DNA from: Pseudomonas sp. BP8
GTDB lineage: Bacteria > Pseudomonadota > Gammaproteobacteria > Pseudomonadales > Pseudomonadaceae
DNA: 64,000 nucleotides
Direction: 5' to 3'
NCBI RefSeq assembly: GCF_017875955.1
Contig: NZ_JAGINK010000001.1
Span: 315,001-379,000, forward strand
Shown here one piece after another: positions 27,341 through 38,700 of the stretch (positions are counted from its first letter, which is position 1; each line of letters opens with the position of its first letter). Position numbers and translations under genes: made by a program. The notes beneath the pieces are model-generated. The model was not told where the DNA came from. It did not search any database and saw nothing but the letters and a program-made list of their open reading frames with translations.

Positions 27341-27546
27341 GTTCATCCTCATTGAACGACACACAAGCCCAACCGCGGCCGTGTTGAGGCGTGATTCTGC
27401 GCGACGCTACGACGAAACCTGTCGCGAACGATCGTATTCAAGGCAACCATTTGCATCTTCCTTGATCTGAGCGAATTGTGGCGAATTGCCATGCCTCGCT
27501 TGAGCCGCCATCCTGTTGCGGCAAGCCTAGACAAGGACGTCACATT

Positions 27547-28104
27547 TTGCCCTTCGCCACCACCCGCGCCACCCTTAGCCGCCAATGGGCACTCTTGCGG
27601 CAATTGCCCAGCCGCTCCCCTGGCGTGACCAGTGCCGAACTGGTGTGGCGCCTGCGTGACGTAGGTTTCAGCGTCAGCAAGCGCACGGTCGAACGCGACC
27701 TCAATGAGCTGTCGTTGATCTTTCCGCTGGAGCGCAATGACAAGAGCATTCCGTTTGGCTGGCACTGGTCGGCGACGGCGGTGGGCGAGCTACGCGGTAA
27801 TTTCGATTTGCAGGGGTATCTGCGCAATGGCGCGCTGCAGCCGGTGCAAGGGGAAGGCATGGAGTTGCAGGCGTGGGTCAGTGATGGCCTGGCGCGGCAG
27901 TTGCGTGAGGCGCCATTGACCGCGGACATGCAACTGACAGCGCTTGATCAAGGGCATCGGATGCGGGCGATGGTCATTGATGGCTGGCCGCTGCGCTGGT
28001 GGCTGTTGAGCCAGGGTGCTGGGCTGGTGGTGGAGCAGCCGCAGGCGTTGCGCGAGGAGATCGGGCGGACCTTGAGCAGTGCGGCGGCCCAGTATCAGGA
28101 TTGA
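27547..28104 (+). CDS. Short WYL/HTH-type transcriptional regulator
   Basis: A 185-residue protein from TTG 27547 (preceded by aagga at 10 nt). N-terminal winged helix: 'ALLRQLPSRSPGVTSAEL' and 'FSVSKRTVERDLNELS' (about residues 13-60), as in YafY/DeoR-like WYL regulators. The C-terminal part ('MQLTALDQGHRMRAMVID' and 'WPLRWWLLSQGAGLVVEQP') corresponds to the end of such proteins. The central WYL domain is largely absent, so the protein is much shorter than the family's usual about 320 residues. Ligand and targets unknown. Confidence 0.75.
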   Translation: MPFATTRATLSRQWALLRQLPSRSPGVTSAELVWRLRDVGFSVSKRTVERDLNELSLIFPLERNDKSIPFGWHWSATAVGELRGNFDLQGYLRNGALQPVQGEGMELQAWVSDGLARQLREAPLTADMQLTALDQGHRMRAMVIDGWPLRWWLLSQGAGLVVEQPQALREEIGRTLSSAAAQYQD

Positions 28105-28138
28105 GATCGACGGCGTCCTTTTCACGCAGCAGATCACC

Positions 28139-28242
28139 TGTAGGAGCGGGCTTGACGCGAAGAGGTCAGCCACGGCGACAAAGGTATATGGCACCGGCTT
28201 CGCCGGTGTTCGCGGGGCAAGCCCGCTCCTACAGGGGGAGCG
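28139..28242. repeat. REP pair (inverted)
   Basis: cctgtaggagcgggcttg (28139-28156) and caagcccgctcctacagg (28225-28242) are exact reverse complements around caccggcttcgccggtg. Lies between the convergent regulator and permease genes. Confidence 0.8.
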
Positions 28243-28286
28243 CTGGTCCGCAGAGCTGCAGATCACCCACGAGAGCGGGGTTCTGC

Positions 28287-29150
28287 TTAGCGCTGCATGC
28301 CCCAACGCCGCACGGTTACCCGCTCCAGGGTGTTGAACACCAATCCCTCCACCAGCAAGCCGATCAGAATCACCACCGCCAACCCGGCAAACACCTTGTC
28401 GGTGTACAGCTCGTTGCGGTTCTGGAAGATGTACCAGCCCAGTCCGCCTTTGCCGCTGCTGGCACCGAACACCAGTTCCGCCGCGATCAGCGTGCGCCAG
28501 GCAAACGCCCAGCCGATCTTCAAGCCCGAGAGAATCGACGGCAGCGCTGCCGGCACGAGGATATGCAGGACCAGCCGCAACCCGCGCAGGCCATAGTTGC
28601 GCCCGGCCATGCGCAAGGTCTCGGAGACGCCGAGAAAGCCCGCATAGGTGTTCAACGCCAAGGCCCACAGCACCGAATGCACCAGCACGAAGATCAGGCT
28701 GTTATCGCCCAGCCCGAACCACAACAGCGACAACGGCAACAAGGCAATCGCTGGCAACGGGTTGAACATCGAGGTAAGGGTTCCGAGCAGGTCCCGACCA
28801 AACTGGGTCGACACCGCCAGGCTGGTCAGCGCGAACGCCAGGACAATCCCCAACAGGTAGCCCTTGAGCAGCACCACCAGCGACACGCCGACCTTGGCCG
28901 GCAACTCGCCACTGAACATGCCCTCCCAAAAGGCCTTCGCCGTCTGCACGAAGCTTGGCAACAGCAGGTCGTTGTCGGTGTAGCGCGCCGCAGCCTCCCA
29001 CAGCACGGCCAATACCAGCAGGATTACCGTCTTGCGCAACCAACCTTGTTGCCAGAGGCGCTGAACCAGCGGCAGTTGGCGCTCCAGAGGCACACTGAGC
29101 AGCGGCTCCAGCTGCACCTCGTATTCCTGTCGAACAGGTGTAGCGGTCAT
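28287..29150 (-). CDS. ABC transporter permease, sulfonate/nitrate/taurine type
   Basis: A 287-residue SsuC/TauC-type permease. Several membrane spans (e.g. 'KTVILLVLAVLWEAAARY', 'VSLVVLLKGYLLGIVLAFAL') and the EAA-like loop 'RLVLHILVPAALPSILSGLKIG' region (about 195-216) that contacts the ATPase. Start ATG 29150 has GAGGAG nine bases upstream, overlapping the ATPase stop. Last gene of the operon. Confidence 0.93.
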   Translation of the reverse strand: MTATPVRQEYEVQLEPLLSVPLERQLPLVQRLWQQGWLRKTVILLVLAVLWEAAARYTDNDLLLPSFVQTAKAFWEGMFSGELPAKVGVSLVVLLKGYLLGIVLAFALTSLAVSTQFGRDLLGTLTSMFNPLPAIALLPLSLLWFGLGDNSLIFVLVHSVLWALALNTYAGFLGVSETLRMAGRNYGLRGLRLVLHILVPAALPSILSGLKIGWAFAWRTLIAAELVFGASSGKGGLGWYIFQNRNELYTDKVFAGLAVVILIGLLVEGLVFNTLERVTVRRWGMQR

Positions 29151-29164
29151 GGCTGAGGCTCCTC

Positions 29165-30028
29165 TCAGTAGGCGATGCGGATGTCGTTGAAACCCAGGTC
29201 GGCCGCTTGCTCCGGCTCATCGGTTTCATCGAACAGCAGCCGATGAATATTCCGCGCACTGGCCTGGAAGTCACTGGCGCCAAGGCTGCCCAGGTCATAC
29301 TGATGGCTGTGCACTTCGGCGCGCACGCGGCCTGGGTGGGGCGAGAGCAGCAGGATGCGGTTGCCAACCACCAACGCTTCTTCGATGGAGTGGGTGACGA
29401 ACAACAGGGTGAAGCGCACCTCCTCCCAGAGCAGTAGCAACTCTTCCTGCATCTTGCGCCGGGTCAACGCATCGAGCGCGGCGAACGGCTCGTCCATCAA
29501 GAGGATTTTCGGCTGGGTGGCCAGCGCCCGGGCAATCGCCACGCGCGCTTTCATGCCACCCGACAGGGTATGCGGATAGGCATCGGCGAAGGCGGCCAAG
29601 CCGACCTTTTCCAGATAATGCAGGGCGCGTTCCTCGGCTTCGGCGCGCTTGAGCTGACCCGACACCAGCAGCGGAAACATGACGTTCTGCTTGACCGTTT
29701 TCCACGGCGGCAACTGGTCGAACTCCTGGAACACCACGATACGGTCAGGGCCGGGGCCTTTGACGGGCTGCCCCTGCAGCAGGATCTGCCCCTCGGTCGG
29801 CTCGATAAACCCCGCTACGGCCTTGAGCAGGGTCGACTTGCCGCAGCCTGACGGGCCGAGCAGGACGAAGCGGTCAGCACGGTCCACTTCGAAGCTGACC
29901 TGGTGGGTGGCGCGCACTACGCGCTGCGCAGTGCGGTATTCAAGGCTCACGTTATCCACCGCGAGCTGCGGTGGCGTGGTGACACGGCTCAGGTTGCTGG
30001 CCGTGTGGCCTGGCAATGGGGCGGTCAT
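29165..30028 (-). CDS. ABC transporter ATP-binding protein, sulfonate/taurine type
   Basis: A 287-residue SsuB/TauB-type ATPase. Visible: Walker A 'LLGPSGCGKSTLLKAVAG' (about residues 55-72), Q-loop 'VFQEFDQLPPWKTV', signature 'LSGGMKARVAIARAL', Walker B 'ILLMDEPFAALDALT', H-loop 'FVTHSIEEAL'. ATG 30028 chosen over TTG 30034. It follows the binding-protein gene with 6 bp between. Confidence 0.94.
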   Translation of the reverse strand: MTAPLPGHTASNLSRVTTPPQLAVDNVSLEYRTAQRVVRATHQVSFEVDRADRFVLLGPSGCGKSTLLKAVAGFIEPTEGQILLQGQPVKGPGPDRIVVFQEFDQLPPWKTVKQNVMFPLLVSGQLKRAEAEERALHYLEKVGLAAFADAYPHTLSGGMKARVAIARALATQPKILLMDEPFAALDALTRRKMQEELLLLWEEVRFTLLFVTHSIEEALVVGNRILLLSPHPGRVRAEVHSHQYDLGSLGASDFQASARNIHRLLFDETDEPEQAADLGFNDIRIAY

Positions 30029-30034
30029 CGGCAA

Positions 30035-31054
30035 TCAGCTCCCCTGCAGTGGACGTTGGTCCTGGAAGAAGTAGTCCTTCCACGACTCGGGCTTGTGCTT
30101 GATCGCACCGACCCGATAGAGGAACTCGGCCAGCGGGTAGGTATTTTTCGGAGTGATGGTGAATTCGTATTGCGGGTTGTCGATCAGCCGAATCAACGCA
30201 TCACGGTCGATCTTGGCCTTGGTCACGCGGATATAGGTGTCCGCTGCTGCGGCCTTGTCTTTCTGGGCGAAGTCCGCCGCCTCGGCCAGGGCCTCGACAA
30301 ACGCCTTGTAGGTCTTGGGGTTTTCGTTGCGAAACTTCTCGGTGGCAAACAGCAAGGTCGGCGAATTGGGGCCGAGCAGGTCATAGCTGTTGAGCACAAC
30401 GTGCACGTCCTTGTTGGCCAGTACCTGGTCCTGGAACGGCGGGTTGGAGAAGTGCCCGTTCAGCTCGGTGCCGCCCGCCAGCAAGGCAGCGGTGGCATCT
30501 GGGTGGGGGACAGCCAGGGTGTACTTGTCGAGGCGGTTGTACTCCTTGTCGCCCCACTGCTTGGCAGCGGCGTACTGGAGGAAGCGCGACTGCACCGAAA
30601 CGCCCACGGCCGGTACGGCGATGCGGTCATTTTTGGACAGGTCGGCGATGGTCTTCACATCGGGATTGCTACTGACCAGGTAGTACGGGAAGTTGCCCAG
30701 CGAGGCCACGGCCTTGACGTTCTGCCGCCCCTTGGTGCGGTCCCAGACAGTGAGCAGCGGGCCGACGCCGGCACCGGCGATGTCCACCGAGCCAGACAGC
30801 AATGCGTCGTTGATCGCGGCACCGCCGGACAACTGCGCCCAGTCGACCTTGATGTCGATGCCCTCTTCCTTGCCGTGTTTCTCGATCAGTTGCTGGTCAC
30901 GCACCACATTGAGCAGCAGGTAGACGATGCCGAACTGTTCGGCGATGCGGATCTTGCCTTCGGCCTGGGCCGCAGTGGGTGCAGCCAGGGTGCCAACGAC
31001 CAGGGTCGCGCCCAGGCCAATACTGGCCGCCAGGCGGCTGATGGATTTGCGCAT
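30035..31054 (-). CDS. ABC transporter substrate-binding protein, sulfonate/taurine type
   Basis: A 339-residue SsuA/TauA-like periplasmic protein. Signal peptide residues 1-31 (MRKSISRLAASIGLGATLVV... AAQA). NMT1-like fold: 'IRIAEQFGIVYLLLNVVRD', 'KVDWAQLSGGAAINDALLSG', 'IAVPAVGVSVQSRFLQYAA'. Start ATG 31054 with GAGGAAA seven bases upstream. Ligand is probably an organosulfonate or related acid, inferred from the dioxygenase next to it. Confidence 0.93.
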   Translation of the reverse strand: MRKSISRLAASIGLGATLVVGTLAAPTAAQAEGKIRIAEQFGIVYLLLNVVRDQQLIEKHGKEEGIDIKVDWAQLSGGAAINDALLSGSVDIAGAGVGPLLTVWDRTKGRQNVKAVASLGNFPYYLVSSNPDVKTIADLSKNDRIAVPAVGVSVQSRFLQYAAAKQWGDKEYNRLDKYTLAVPHPDATAALLAGGTELNGHFSNPPFQDQVLANKDVHVVLNSYDLLGPNSPTLLFATEKFRNENPKTYKAFVEALAEAADFAQKDKAAAADTYIRVTKAKIDRDALIRLIDNPQYEFTITPKNTYPLAEFLYRVGAIKHKPESWKDYFFQDQRPLQGS

Positions 31055-31072
31055 GGTGTGTTTCCTCAGTCG

Positions 31073-31972
31073 TCAGAACGGGGCATTGCCCTGGATGGTG
31101 GTGCGGAACAATTTGCGACGCAGGTGCGCGGGGCAGCCGGCGGCCAGGTGGATCAGCGAGCGGTTATCCCAGAACACCATGTCGTGGGGCTGCCACTGAT
31201 GGCGGTAGATGTTCTGCTTGAGCACGCTCAGGGCGTACAGCTGTTGCAGCACGTCGCGGCTCTCGTCTTCCGGCAGGCCGACGATGCGGGTGGTGAAGCC
31301 TTCGCTGACGAACAGCGCCTTGCGGCCGTTCTCCGGGTGGGTACGTACCACCGGATGGATCACTTCCTGAACCTGTGCGAGCTGTTCGGCGGTCAGCGTC
31401 GGGCGCCAGTTGCCCTCGAACTTGGTTTCGGCATACCGCGCGGTGTAGGAGTGAGCGGCACCGCGGCCTTCAATGACTTTACGCAGGGCATCGGGCACGG
31501 CGTCCCAGGCCTTGTGCATGTCGGCGAACAGGGTGTCGCCGCCTTCGCTCGGCAACTCCTGGGCGTGCAACATCGAGCCGAGGCTGGGCAGTTCTTTATA
31601 GGACAAGTCCGAATGCCAGAACTTGCCGGCATCACCCAGGCCAACGTTCCGGCCGTCTTCGACGATGTTGGAGACGATCAGGATCTCCGGATGGCCCTGC
31701 AGCAGGAACTGTTTGAGCACGTGGATCTGCAGCTCGCCGAAGCGGCGGCTGAAGGCGATCTGGTGCTCGGGGCTGATGCGCTGGTCACGGAATACCAGGA
31801 CGTGATGGTCGAGGTGGGCGCGATGGATTCGGTTGAAATCGTCGCTGTTGACCGGTTGGGCCAGGTCCAGGCCGATGATCTCGGCACCGACGGCACCGGA
31901 AAACGGGCGGATTTCGAAGGATTGCGGCTGTGCGCTGTCGATGGCCGACAAGGCGTTAGAGGCGGCTGGCAT
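31073..31972 (-). CDS. TauD/TfdA family Fe(II)/2-oxoglutarate dioxygenase
   Basis: A 299-residue TauD-family enzyme. Iron ligands: H-x-D in 'GKFWHSDLSYKELPSLGSM' (about residues 117-135) and the distal His in 'WDNRSLIHLAAG'; the 2-oxoglutarate Arg lies in the following 'CPAHLRRKLFRTT'. Oxygenates C-H next to sulfonate or similar groups so sulfite is released. First gene of a four-gene operon (18 bp before the binding protein), a usual sulfur-scavenging arrangement. Confidence 0.93.
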   Translation of the reverse strand: MPAASNALSAIDSAQPQSFEIRPFSGAVGAEIIGLDLAQPVNSDDFNRIHRAHLDHHVLVFRDQRISPEHQIAFSRRFGELQIHVLKQFLLQGHPEILIVSNIVEDGRNVGLGDAGKFWHSDLSYKELPSLGSMLHAQELPSEGGDTLFADMHKAWDAVPDALRKVIEGRGAAHSYTARYAETKFEGNWRPTLTAEQLAQVQEVIHPVVRTHPENGRKALFVSEGFTTRIVGLPEDESRDVLQQLYALSVLKQNIYRHQWQPHDMVFWDNRSLIHLAAGCPAHLRRKLFRTTIQGNAPF

Positions 31973-32170
31973 TTCTCACTCCCACGTAGTGCGCGATCTT
32001 CAGGGCGCGCATCGATCAGAAACGCACGGGGAACTCCCGTGTGGATTCAAGTCGTGCGGCGCGCCGATTGGTCGGCAGGTACGCAGTGGTGTGAACTATA
32101 AAGTCATAAGAACGAGACTTTAAATACCGTTAGAGAATATGCATATGAACAGCTTGGTCGCTTGCGCGGA
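31973..32170 (-). promoter_or_regulatory. Promoter region of the sulfonate-type operon
   Basis: AT-rich around 32096-32150. An inverted repeat aaagtc-(10)-gacttt at 32100-32121 lies about 130 bp before the dioxygenase start. Regulation by sulfur status (CysB/Cbl) would be expected from the gene content but is not shown. Confidence 0.45.
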
Positions 32171-32512
32171 TCAGATCAGGCCGCCTTCCGCTTCTTCTTC
32201 GATAAGGTTGCTCAAGCCACCCAACGCCTTGCGCGCGCTGGACCGGTTGAGCAGCTTGGCTTGGGCGCCTTCGGGCAGGTCGGTGATGCTCAGCACGCCT
32301 TTGGCGGTCAGCACGTCGATGAGGTCTTCGAGTACCCGGATCATGTCCAGGTCGCTCTGTTTGAGCTGGTTCAGGCTGTTGCCGACAACATCATCGGCGA
32401 ACCATTCGAGGATCTCGGCATCGCTGGCATCGAGCGTTGCGGTGAATCCGCTGTAAGGGACAGCGTCTACCCGCGACAGACGGCCGTCGAGGTCGCGCTG
32501 CACGTAATACAT
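32171..32512 (-). CDS. Tryptophan synthase beta-like small Pseudomonas protein
   Basis: A 113-residue acidic protein beginning MYYVQRDLDGRLSRVDAV. 'LKQSDLDMIRVLEDLIDVL' and 'RSSARKALGGLSNLIEEE' match a widespread Pseudomonas family that databases label tryptophan synthase subunit beta-like although it has no catalytic domain of that enzyme. A GTG at 32530 with AAGGA five bases upstream is an equally plausible start (six more residues). Function unknown; located between the sulfonate operon and lapA. Confidence 0.8.
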   Translation of the reverse strand: MYYVQRDLDGRLSRVDAVPYSGFTATLDASDAEILEWFADDVVGNSLNQLKQSDLDMIRVLEDLIDVLTAKGVLSITDLPEGAQAKLLNRSSARKALGGLSNLIEEEAEGGLI

Positions 32513-32616
32513 GGCGTGTTGCCTGGTCACGATGAGTCCTTGTCGTCAGATAGCGGTATGCCCAGCGCGCGAGTATGCGCTGCCGGGAGGCGGTGGAAAA
32601 GTCTGGCAGTACAACC

Positions 32617-32704
32617 GTGCCGGCCTCTTCGCGGGGCAAGCCCGCTCCTACAGGTTATGTGCTGAACCTGTAGGAGCGGGCTTGCCCCGCGAAGAGGCCG
32701 GCAC
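32617..32704. repeat. 40-bp perfect inverted REP pair downstream of lapA
   Basis: 32617-32656 and 32665-32704 are exact reverse complements (40 of 40) with an 8-nt loop. Strong hairpin, likely lapA terminator or 3' mRNA stabiliser. Confidence 0.9.
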
Positions 32705-32758
32705 TGGAGAAACCTTGCCCCAGCAGCGGCAGTGAGCTGCCGCCGCTGGGTTCAAGGA

Positions 32759-35700
32759 TCAGCTGTTGTTGTTGTCGATCTTGATCAACGGATCGGCACC
32801 GCTGATCAACGAGTTGATCGTGCTGCTCGACCAGTTGTTGCCCTGCAGGGTGATGGTGGTATCCACGTGGTTGGCACCGTCCTGCACGTTGAGCTTGCCA
32901 TCGCTGCTGATCTGCAAGACCGTTTCACCCTGGACGGTGATCATCTTCAGGTAGTTGTCGATGGTGCTGCCCTTCTCGTTCTGCAGCAGGTCGCTCAGGT
33001 CGATACGGTCACCTTCGGAGGCCTTGAAGTCGGTGATCACATCGTTGCCGGTGTGGCCCGCTTTCCAGATGAAGGTGTCGGCGCCGCTGCCGCCGGTCAG
33101 GGTGTCGTTGCCCTTGCCGCCGGTCAGGTAGTCGTTACCGGCACCGCCGAAGATGATGTCGTTGCCGGCGCTGCCCAGCAGCGTATCGTTACCCTCGGTC
33201 CAGGCTGGCGTCATTGCCGAAGTTGCACCCGGGCCAGTGGCGGTAAGCGTTACGTACAGGTGGGCCGTGTCGGTATCGCCGTCAGGTTGGGTCAGCTTGT
33301 AGTCGAACTGATCTACATGGCCTGCACCATTCTTGTCGGCCACCGGCGCGTAGGTGTACGAACCGTCCTTGCTGATCGTCAGGCTGCCATATTGGCCAGT
33401 AACGGTCGTCCCGCCGATCGGTACCTCTACCCATGCGCCATTGACCTTGACCGACAGCGTCGAGGTTTCGCCATTGGTGCCCAACGAGTCGTTGGTGGTT
33501 ACCGAACCGGTTATCGGCGAGGCAGACCACTCAATCGTCGGAGCACCTGGAACCGTCACTTTGAAGTCATCGAAGCTGACCGACGCATTGCCGGTGTACC
33601 AGTTGGAGGTATCGTCGTGAACACTCAGGAGCACGCGATACTGGCTACCCGCTTCCAACACCCCCGTTGTAATCGTGGAGGAGCCGTTGGCAATCGCGCC
33701 CCCACCTGCAACCGACCAGTTGGTACCGTTGGTGCTCTTGTACAGCGTCCAGTTGGCCGTATCTCGCTCGCTTGAGAACCAGTAGTTCACGGTAGACAGC
33801 GAAGCGCTGGCAGTGAACGAAAGGGTTTCGCCGCCAACTGCGGTGTAGATCGGCGTGAGCATACCCGCATCGCCGGAGCTTTCGCCGTTGCGGTCAGTCA
33901 ATACCAATGTTGGGTTGTTAGCCGAACTGACCCCGGCATCCGCGGTAGTGCCCACCAGCGAGGTCACCTGCCAGCGGCCCGACTTGTCCGACAGATCGAG
34001 AGAGTCCCGATCCAGCGGGTTCTGGAACTTCCACGCGTTCGCCTCATTGCTGGAGAAGGTCGCCAGCATTACATCTGTAGGGGCGCCCATGACGGACTTG
34101 GACGTCAGCGTGGCAGTGACATCATCATTCTTCGCGATCGGGTCGCTACGGTCATTGACCGTCAGCGTCAGGGTCGACGATGCCGTCACGCCATTCGTGT
34201 CTCTGACCGTGAACTTGACCACAGCCGATACCGAGCTAGCCGTATCGAAGTCGTCCTTGCCCGAGAACGAGTAGCTTCCGTCACCTTTGACAACCAGCTT
34301 GCCGACATCGCCCAGATTGATGGTCTTGATGTCAGAGGCGCTGGTGAACACCGTGGTCACGCCATTGAACTCGACCGATTTCAGCTTCCAGCCGTCGGCT
34401 GCCCAACCCGCGGTGCCGCTGGTCGCGTTGGAGGTAAGGTCACCCGACACGGTGCTCCCGGTCACGGTTCCAACCAGCGCTTGAGTCAGTGCATCGACCG
34501 AGGTATCGACTGCCAGCACGTGATCGTCGGCATTGCCTTTGGTGATCTGATCGACGGTTTCGCCTTGCTTCCAGCCGATAGGCTCAAGGTAATCCTTGTC
34601 CTTGGTGCTCAGGCCGCCAAAGCCTACGGCATAGGAGTCATCGAACCCCTTGTCCTTGAGGAAGTTGGTCCATGTCGTTTCGTTGGCCGAGTGTTTGTTG
34701 GTCGGCACACCGTCAGACATGAAGATACTGACCAGCTTGCTACCGCCCGGTGGAGGTGCCTGGTAGCTGCTGGCCACCTTGGCCAGCGCATCGTCGTAGT
34801 GGGTATTGCCCCGCGCCTGAAGCGACTTGATCGCGTCGTAGGCGTCGTCCAGATTGGTGTACCAGCCGCCGTTTACGCCCGAGGAGTGGAAGGTGGTGGT
34901 GTCTGAGAACGAGACAATGAACACCGCATGCACAGTCTCGGAGTCGAACAGTTTCTTGACTGCATCCTTGAGCATGTCCATGCGCGAGCTGTAGCCACCA
35001 GGACCATCCGGGTCGCTACCGCCGTTGCCGTTACCGGCAGGCCCCATGCTGCCCGAACGGTCGAGGACCAGCACCACATCGGCTTTGCCGGCTGCGCCGC
35101 TTTCCAGGATGGTGGCAGTGTCGCCGCCCGCAATGACCGGGCCACGGTCGTTGTCGACGATGGTGCCGGTAGCACTTTTCTGGGCGCTGATGGCCAAGTC
35201 TTCGAAGACACCATTGGTGTCGACCACTTGTTTGATCGTGGCAATCGACGTCTCGTTGTCTTCGATCCGGGTGTCGTCGATCGTTTTCACGGTAAAGGTG
35301 GCGTTGTTCGACCCGCCCGAGATGGTAACGGTGGTGGGACGAGTGCCGTCGAAGTCATTGCTCGAAGCGGTACCGCTCCATTCCAGGTTCACGGCCACCG
35401 ATTTGCCGGCTGGCACGGACACCAGGTTGCCAGACTTGTCCACCAACTCGACTTTGTAGGTCAGGTTGCCGCCTTCGATGACGGAGCTGGTACCGACCAT
35501 GCTGATCTTGGCGTAGACCGTATCGATGGTGTCTTTGATGTTGACGCTGGCAGCGTCGCCAATCACCAGGTTCTCGAAGGTCTTGCCAACGACGGTTGCG
35601 CTCTGGATACCGACCACCAGGGTGCCGGCGTCCTTGAACGGATCATCACCCTGCGCAGGCGCCTGATACAGGTACTCGGTCGATCCTGCGGCAATGACCA

Positions 35701-38700
35701 CAGTGTCGCCATTGTTCAGCTTGACGGTCAGCGCCTGGTCGAGTTTTTCGCTCAGCTTGATCAGGAAGCCCGGCTTCTCGTTCTCGAAGACGTCGCCCTG
35801 GCCGACGATGGTGAGGGTGAACTTGTCACCCGTGTTGCCGATGACATTGCCGGTACCACTGCCCGCCTCGTCGGCCACGGCAGTTCTCACTTCGGTGCGG
35901 TCCAGGTTGAGGCTTTCGAACTCGCCACCGCCGTCAACCGTCACGATCTGCTTGGAGATCGTAGCCTGACCGCCCATGAATACGTCATCCGGCGCGTTGA
36001 TGGTGGCCACACCACTGGCCTCACCAGCCTTGATGGTCACAAGCGTGCCGTCGGTCAGGGTGAAGGTCAGACCGTTGTGGCCAGTAACCGACAGCGCTGG
36101 ATCCGCGCTCACCAGCGTCACGGTGTAGGTGATCGGGCCACCCTCAATGACGCTGTTGGTGTTCACGGTCAGCTTGGCGGTCACCAAGCTGGCGGTATCG
36201 GTGACTTCAACCGACGCCGGGGCACCGATCTGCAGGTTCTCGAACTGCTTGTTGGCCACTTCAGCCTTGTCGATGCTGACGACGAGCTTGCCTGCGTCGT
36301 TGAAGACGTCTTCGCCCTGTGCTTTCGCGGTGTAGACCTTGCTGGTCTCGCCGGCGGCGAACACCACCGTGTCGCCGGTGCTCAGGGTAACGGTCAGCGG
36401 TTTGTCCAGCTTCTCGTTCAAGGTGATGGTGAAGGTCGGCTTGGTCGCTTCGTTGACCGAGGCCTGGTCGGCGGTGATGGTGACCTTGACCAAATCGCCC
36501 TGGTTGCCGGTGCCAGGCGTGCCCGAGCCGGTTTCGTCGCTGACGGTGGTCGAGGTGCTGCCTTGGGTGATGAGGTTTTCGAACTCTTCACCGCCAGTGA
36601 CGCTGACGATCGATTTGACGATCGCTGGCTGACCACCGAGGTAGACATCGTCAGCGGCTTTGACAATGACCGTGCCGCTGGATTTGCCGGCTTCGATGAA
36701 CAGGGTGGTACCACCGCCGAGGTCGAAGGTCAGGCCTTTGTGGTCTTTGACGCTCAGGTTGTCCTGGTTGCTCAGGGTCACGGTGTAGGTGATCGAGCCG
36801 CCTTCGGTGACGCTGGTTTTGTCGGCAGTCAGGGTCGCTTTGACGATGTCGATGGTATCGGTGATTTCAACCGACGCCGGGGCACCAATCTCGAGATTCT
36901 CGAACTGCTTGTTGGCCACTTCAGCCTTGTCGATGCTGACGACGAGCTTGCCTGCGTCGTTGAAGACGTCTTCGCCCTGTGCTTTCGCGGTGTAGACCTT
37001 GCTGGTCTCGCCGGCGGCGAACACCACGGTGTCGCCGGTGCTCAGGGTAACGGTCAGCGGTTTGTCCAGCTTCTCGTTCAAGGTGATGGTGAAGGTCGGC
37101 TTGGTCGCTTCGTTGACCGAGGCCTGGTCGGCGGTGATGGTGACCTTGACCAAATCGCCCTGGTTGCCGGTGCCAGGCGTGCCCGAGCCGGTTTCGTCGC
37201 TGACGGTGGTCGAGGTGCTGCCTTGGGTGATCAGGTTCTCGAACACCTCACCGCCGGTGACGCTGACGATCGATTTGACGATCGCTGGCTGACCACCGAG
37301 GTAGACGTCGTCAGCGGCTTTGACGATGACCGTGCCGCTGGATTTGCCGGCTTCGATGAACAGGGTGGTACCACCGCCGAGGTCGAAGGTCAGGCCTTTG
37401 TGGTCTTTGACGCTCAGGTTGTCCTGGTTGCTCAGGGTCACGGTGTAGGTGATCGAGCCGCCTTCGGTGACGCTGGTTTTATCGGCAGTCAGGGTCGCTT
37501 TGACGATGTCGATGGTATCGGTGACTTCCACCGACGCCGGGGCACCGATCTGCAGGTTCTCGAACTGCTCGCCCGCCACTTCAGCTTTCTCGATACCGAC
37601 GGTGATCTTGCCAGCGTCCTTGAAGACGTCGTCGCCTTGGGCCTTCGCCTCGAACGACTTGGTGACCTCACCCGCAGCGAACTGCAGCACAGTGCCGTTA
37701 TCCAGGGTTACGGTCAGCGGCTTGTCCAGTGCCTTGTTCAGAGTCACGGTGAACGACGGTTGGGTCGCTTCGTCGACCGAAGTCTGGTCAGCAGTGATGG
37801 TGACCTTGACCAGGTCACCTTCGTTGCTGCCGCCCGGATTGCCAGGAGTGCCCGGCTCATCGCTGACGGTGGTTTGGACTTTGGTGCCGTCCAGTTCGAG
37901 CTTCTCGAACTGTTCAGTACCCTTGCCTTCGACTTTGACCAGTTCCTGAGTGATGGTCACTGGATCGTTGACGTAGACGTTGTCCGGTGCAGTGACGGTC
38001 TTCGAACCGGTGGACTCACCGGCCTTCACGGTCACGACGGTGCCGTCAGTCAGGGTGAAGGTCAGGCCTTTGTGGTCGGTGACCGACAACTTCGGATCAG
38101 CGCTCACCAGAGTTACGGTGTAGGTGATCTTGCCGCCTTCGCTGACGGCGGTGTTATCAACAGAAAGCTGGGCAGTAACCAGGCTGTCGGTATCCGTCAC
38201 GGCAACCGAAGCAGGCGTGCTGAGCTGCAGGTTCTCGAACTGCTCGCCCGCCACTTCAGCTTTCTCGATGCCGACGGTGATCTTGCCAGCGTCCTTGAAG
38301 ACGTCGTCGCCTTGGGCCTTCGCCTCGAACGACTTGGTGATCTCGCCCGCAGCGAACTGCAGCACAGTGCCGTTATCCAGAGTTACGGTCAGCGGCTTGT
38401 CCAGTGCCTTGTTCAGGGTCACGGTGAACGACGGTTGGGTCGCTTCGTCGACCGAAGTCTGGTCAGCAGTGATGGTGACCTTGACCAGGTCACCTTCGTT
38501 GCTGCCGCCCGGATTGCCAGGAGTGCCCGGCTCATCGCTGACGGTGGTTTGGACTTTGGTGCCGTCCAGTTCGAGCTTCTCGAACTGTTCAGTACCCTTG
38601 CCTTCGACTTTGACCAGTTCCTGAGTGATGGTCACTGGATCGTTGACGTAGACGTTGTCCGGTGCAGTGACGGTCTTCGAACCGGTGGACTCACCGGCCT

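Noticed and set aside
29903..32101. 732-residue plus-strand frame across the sulfonate-type operon
   Set aside because: Antisense to three well-supported genes with clear motifs; no start signal or family.
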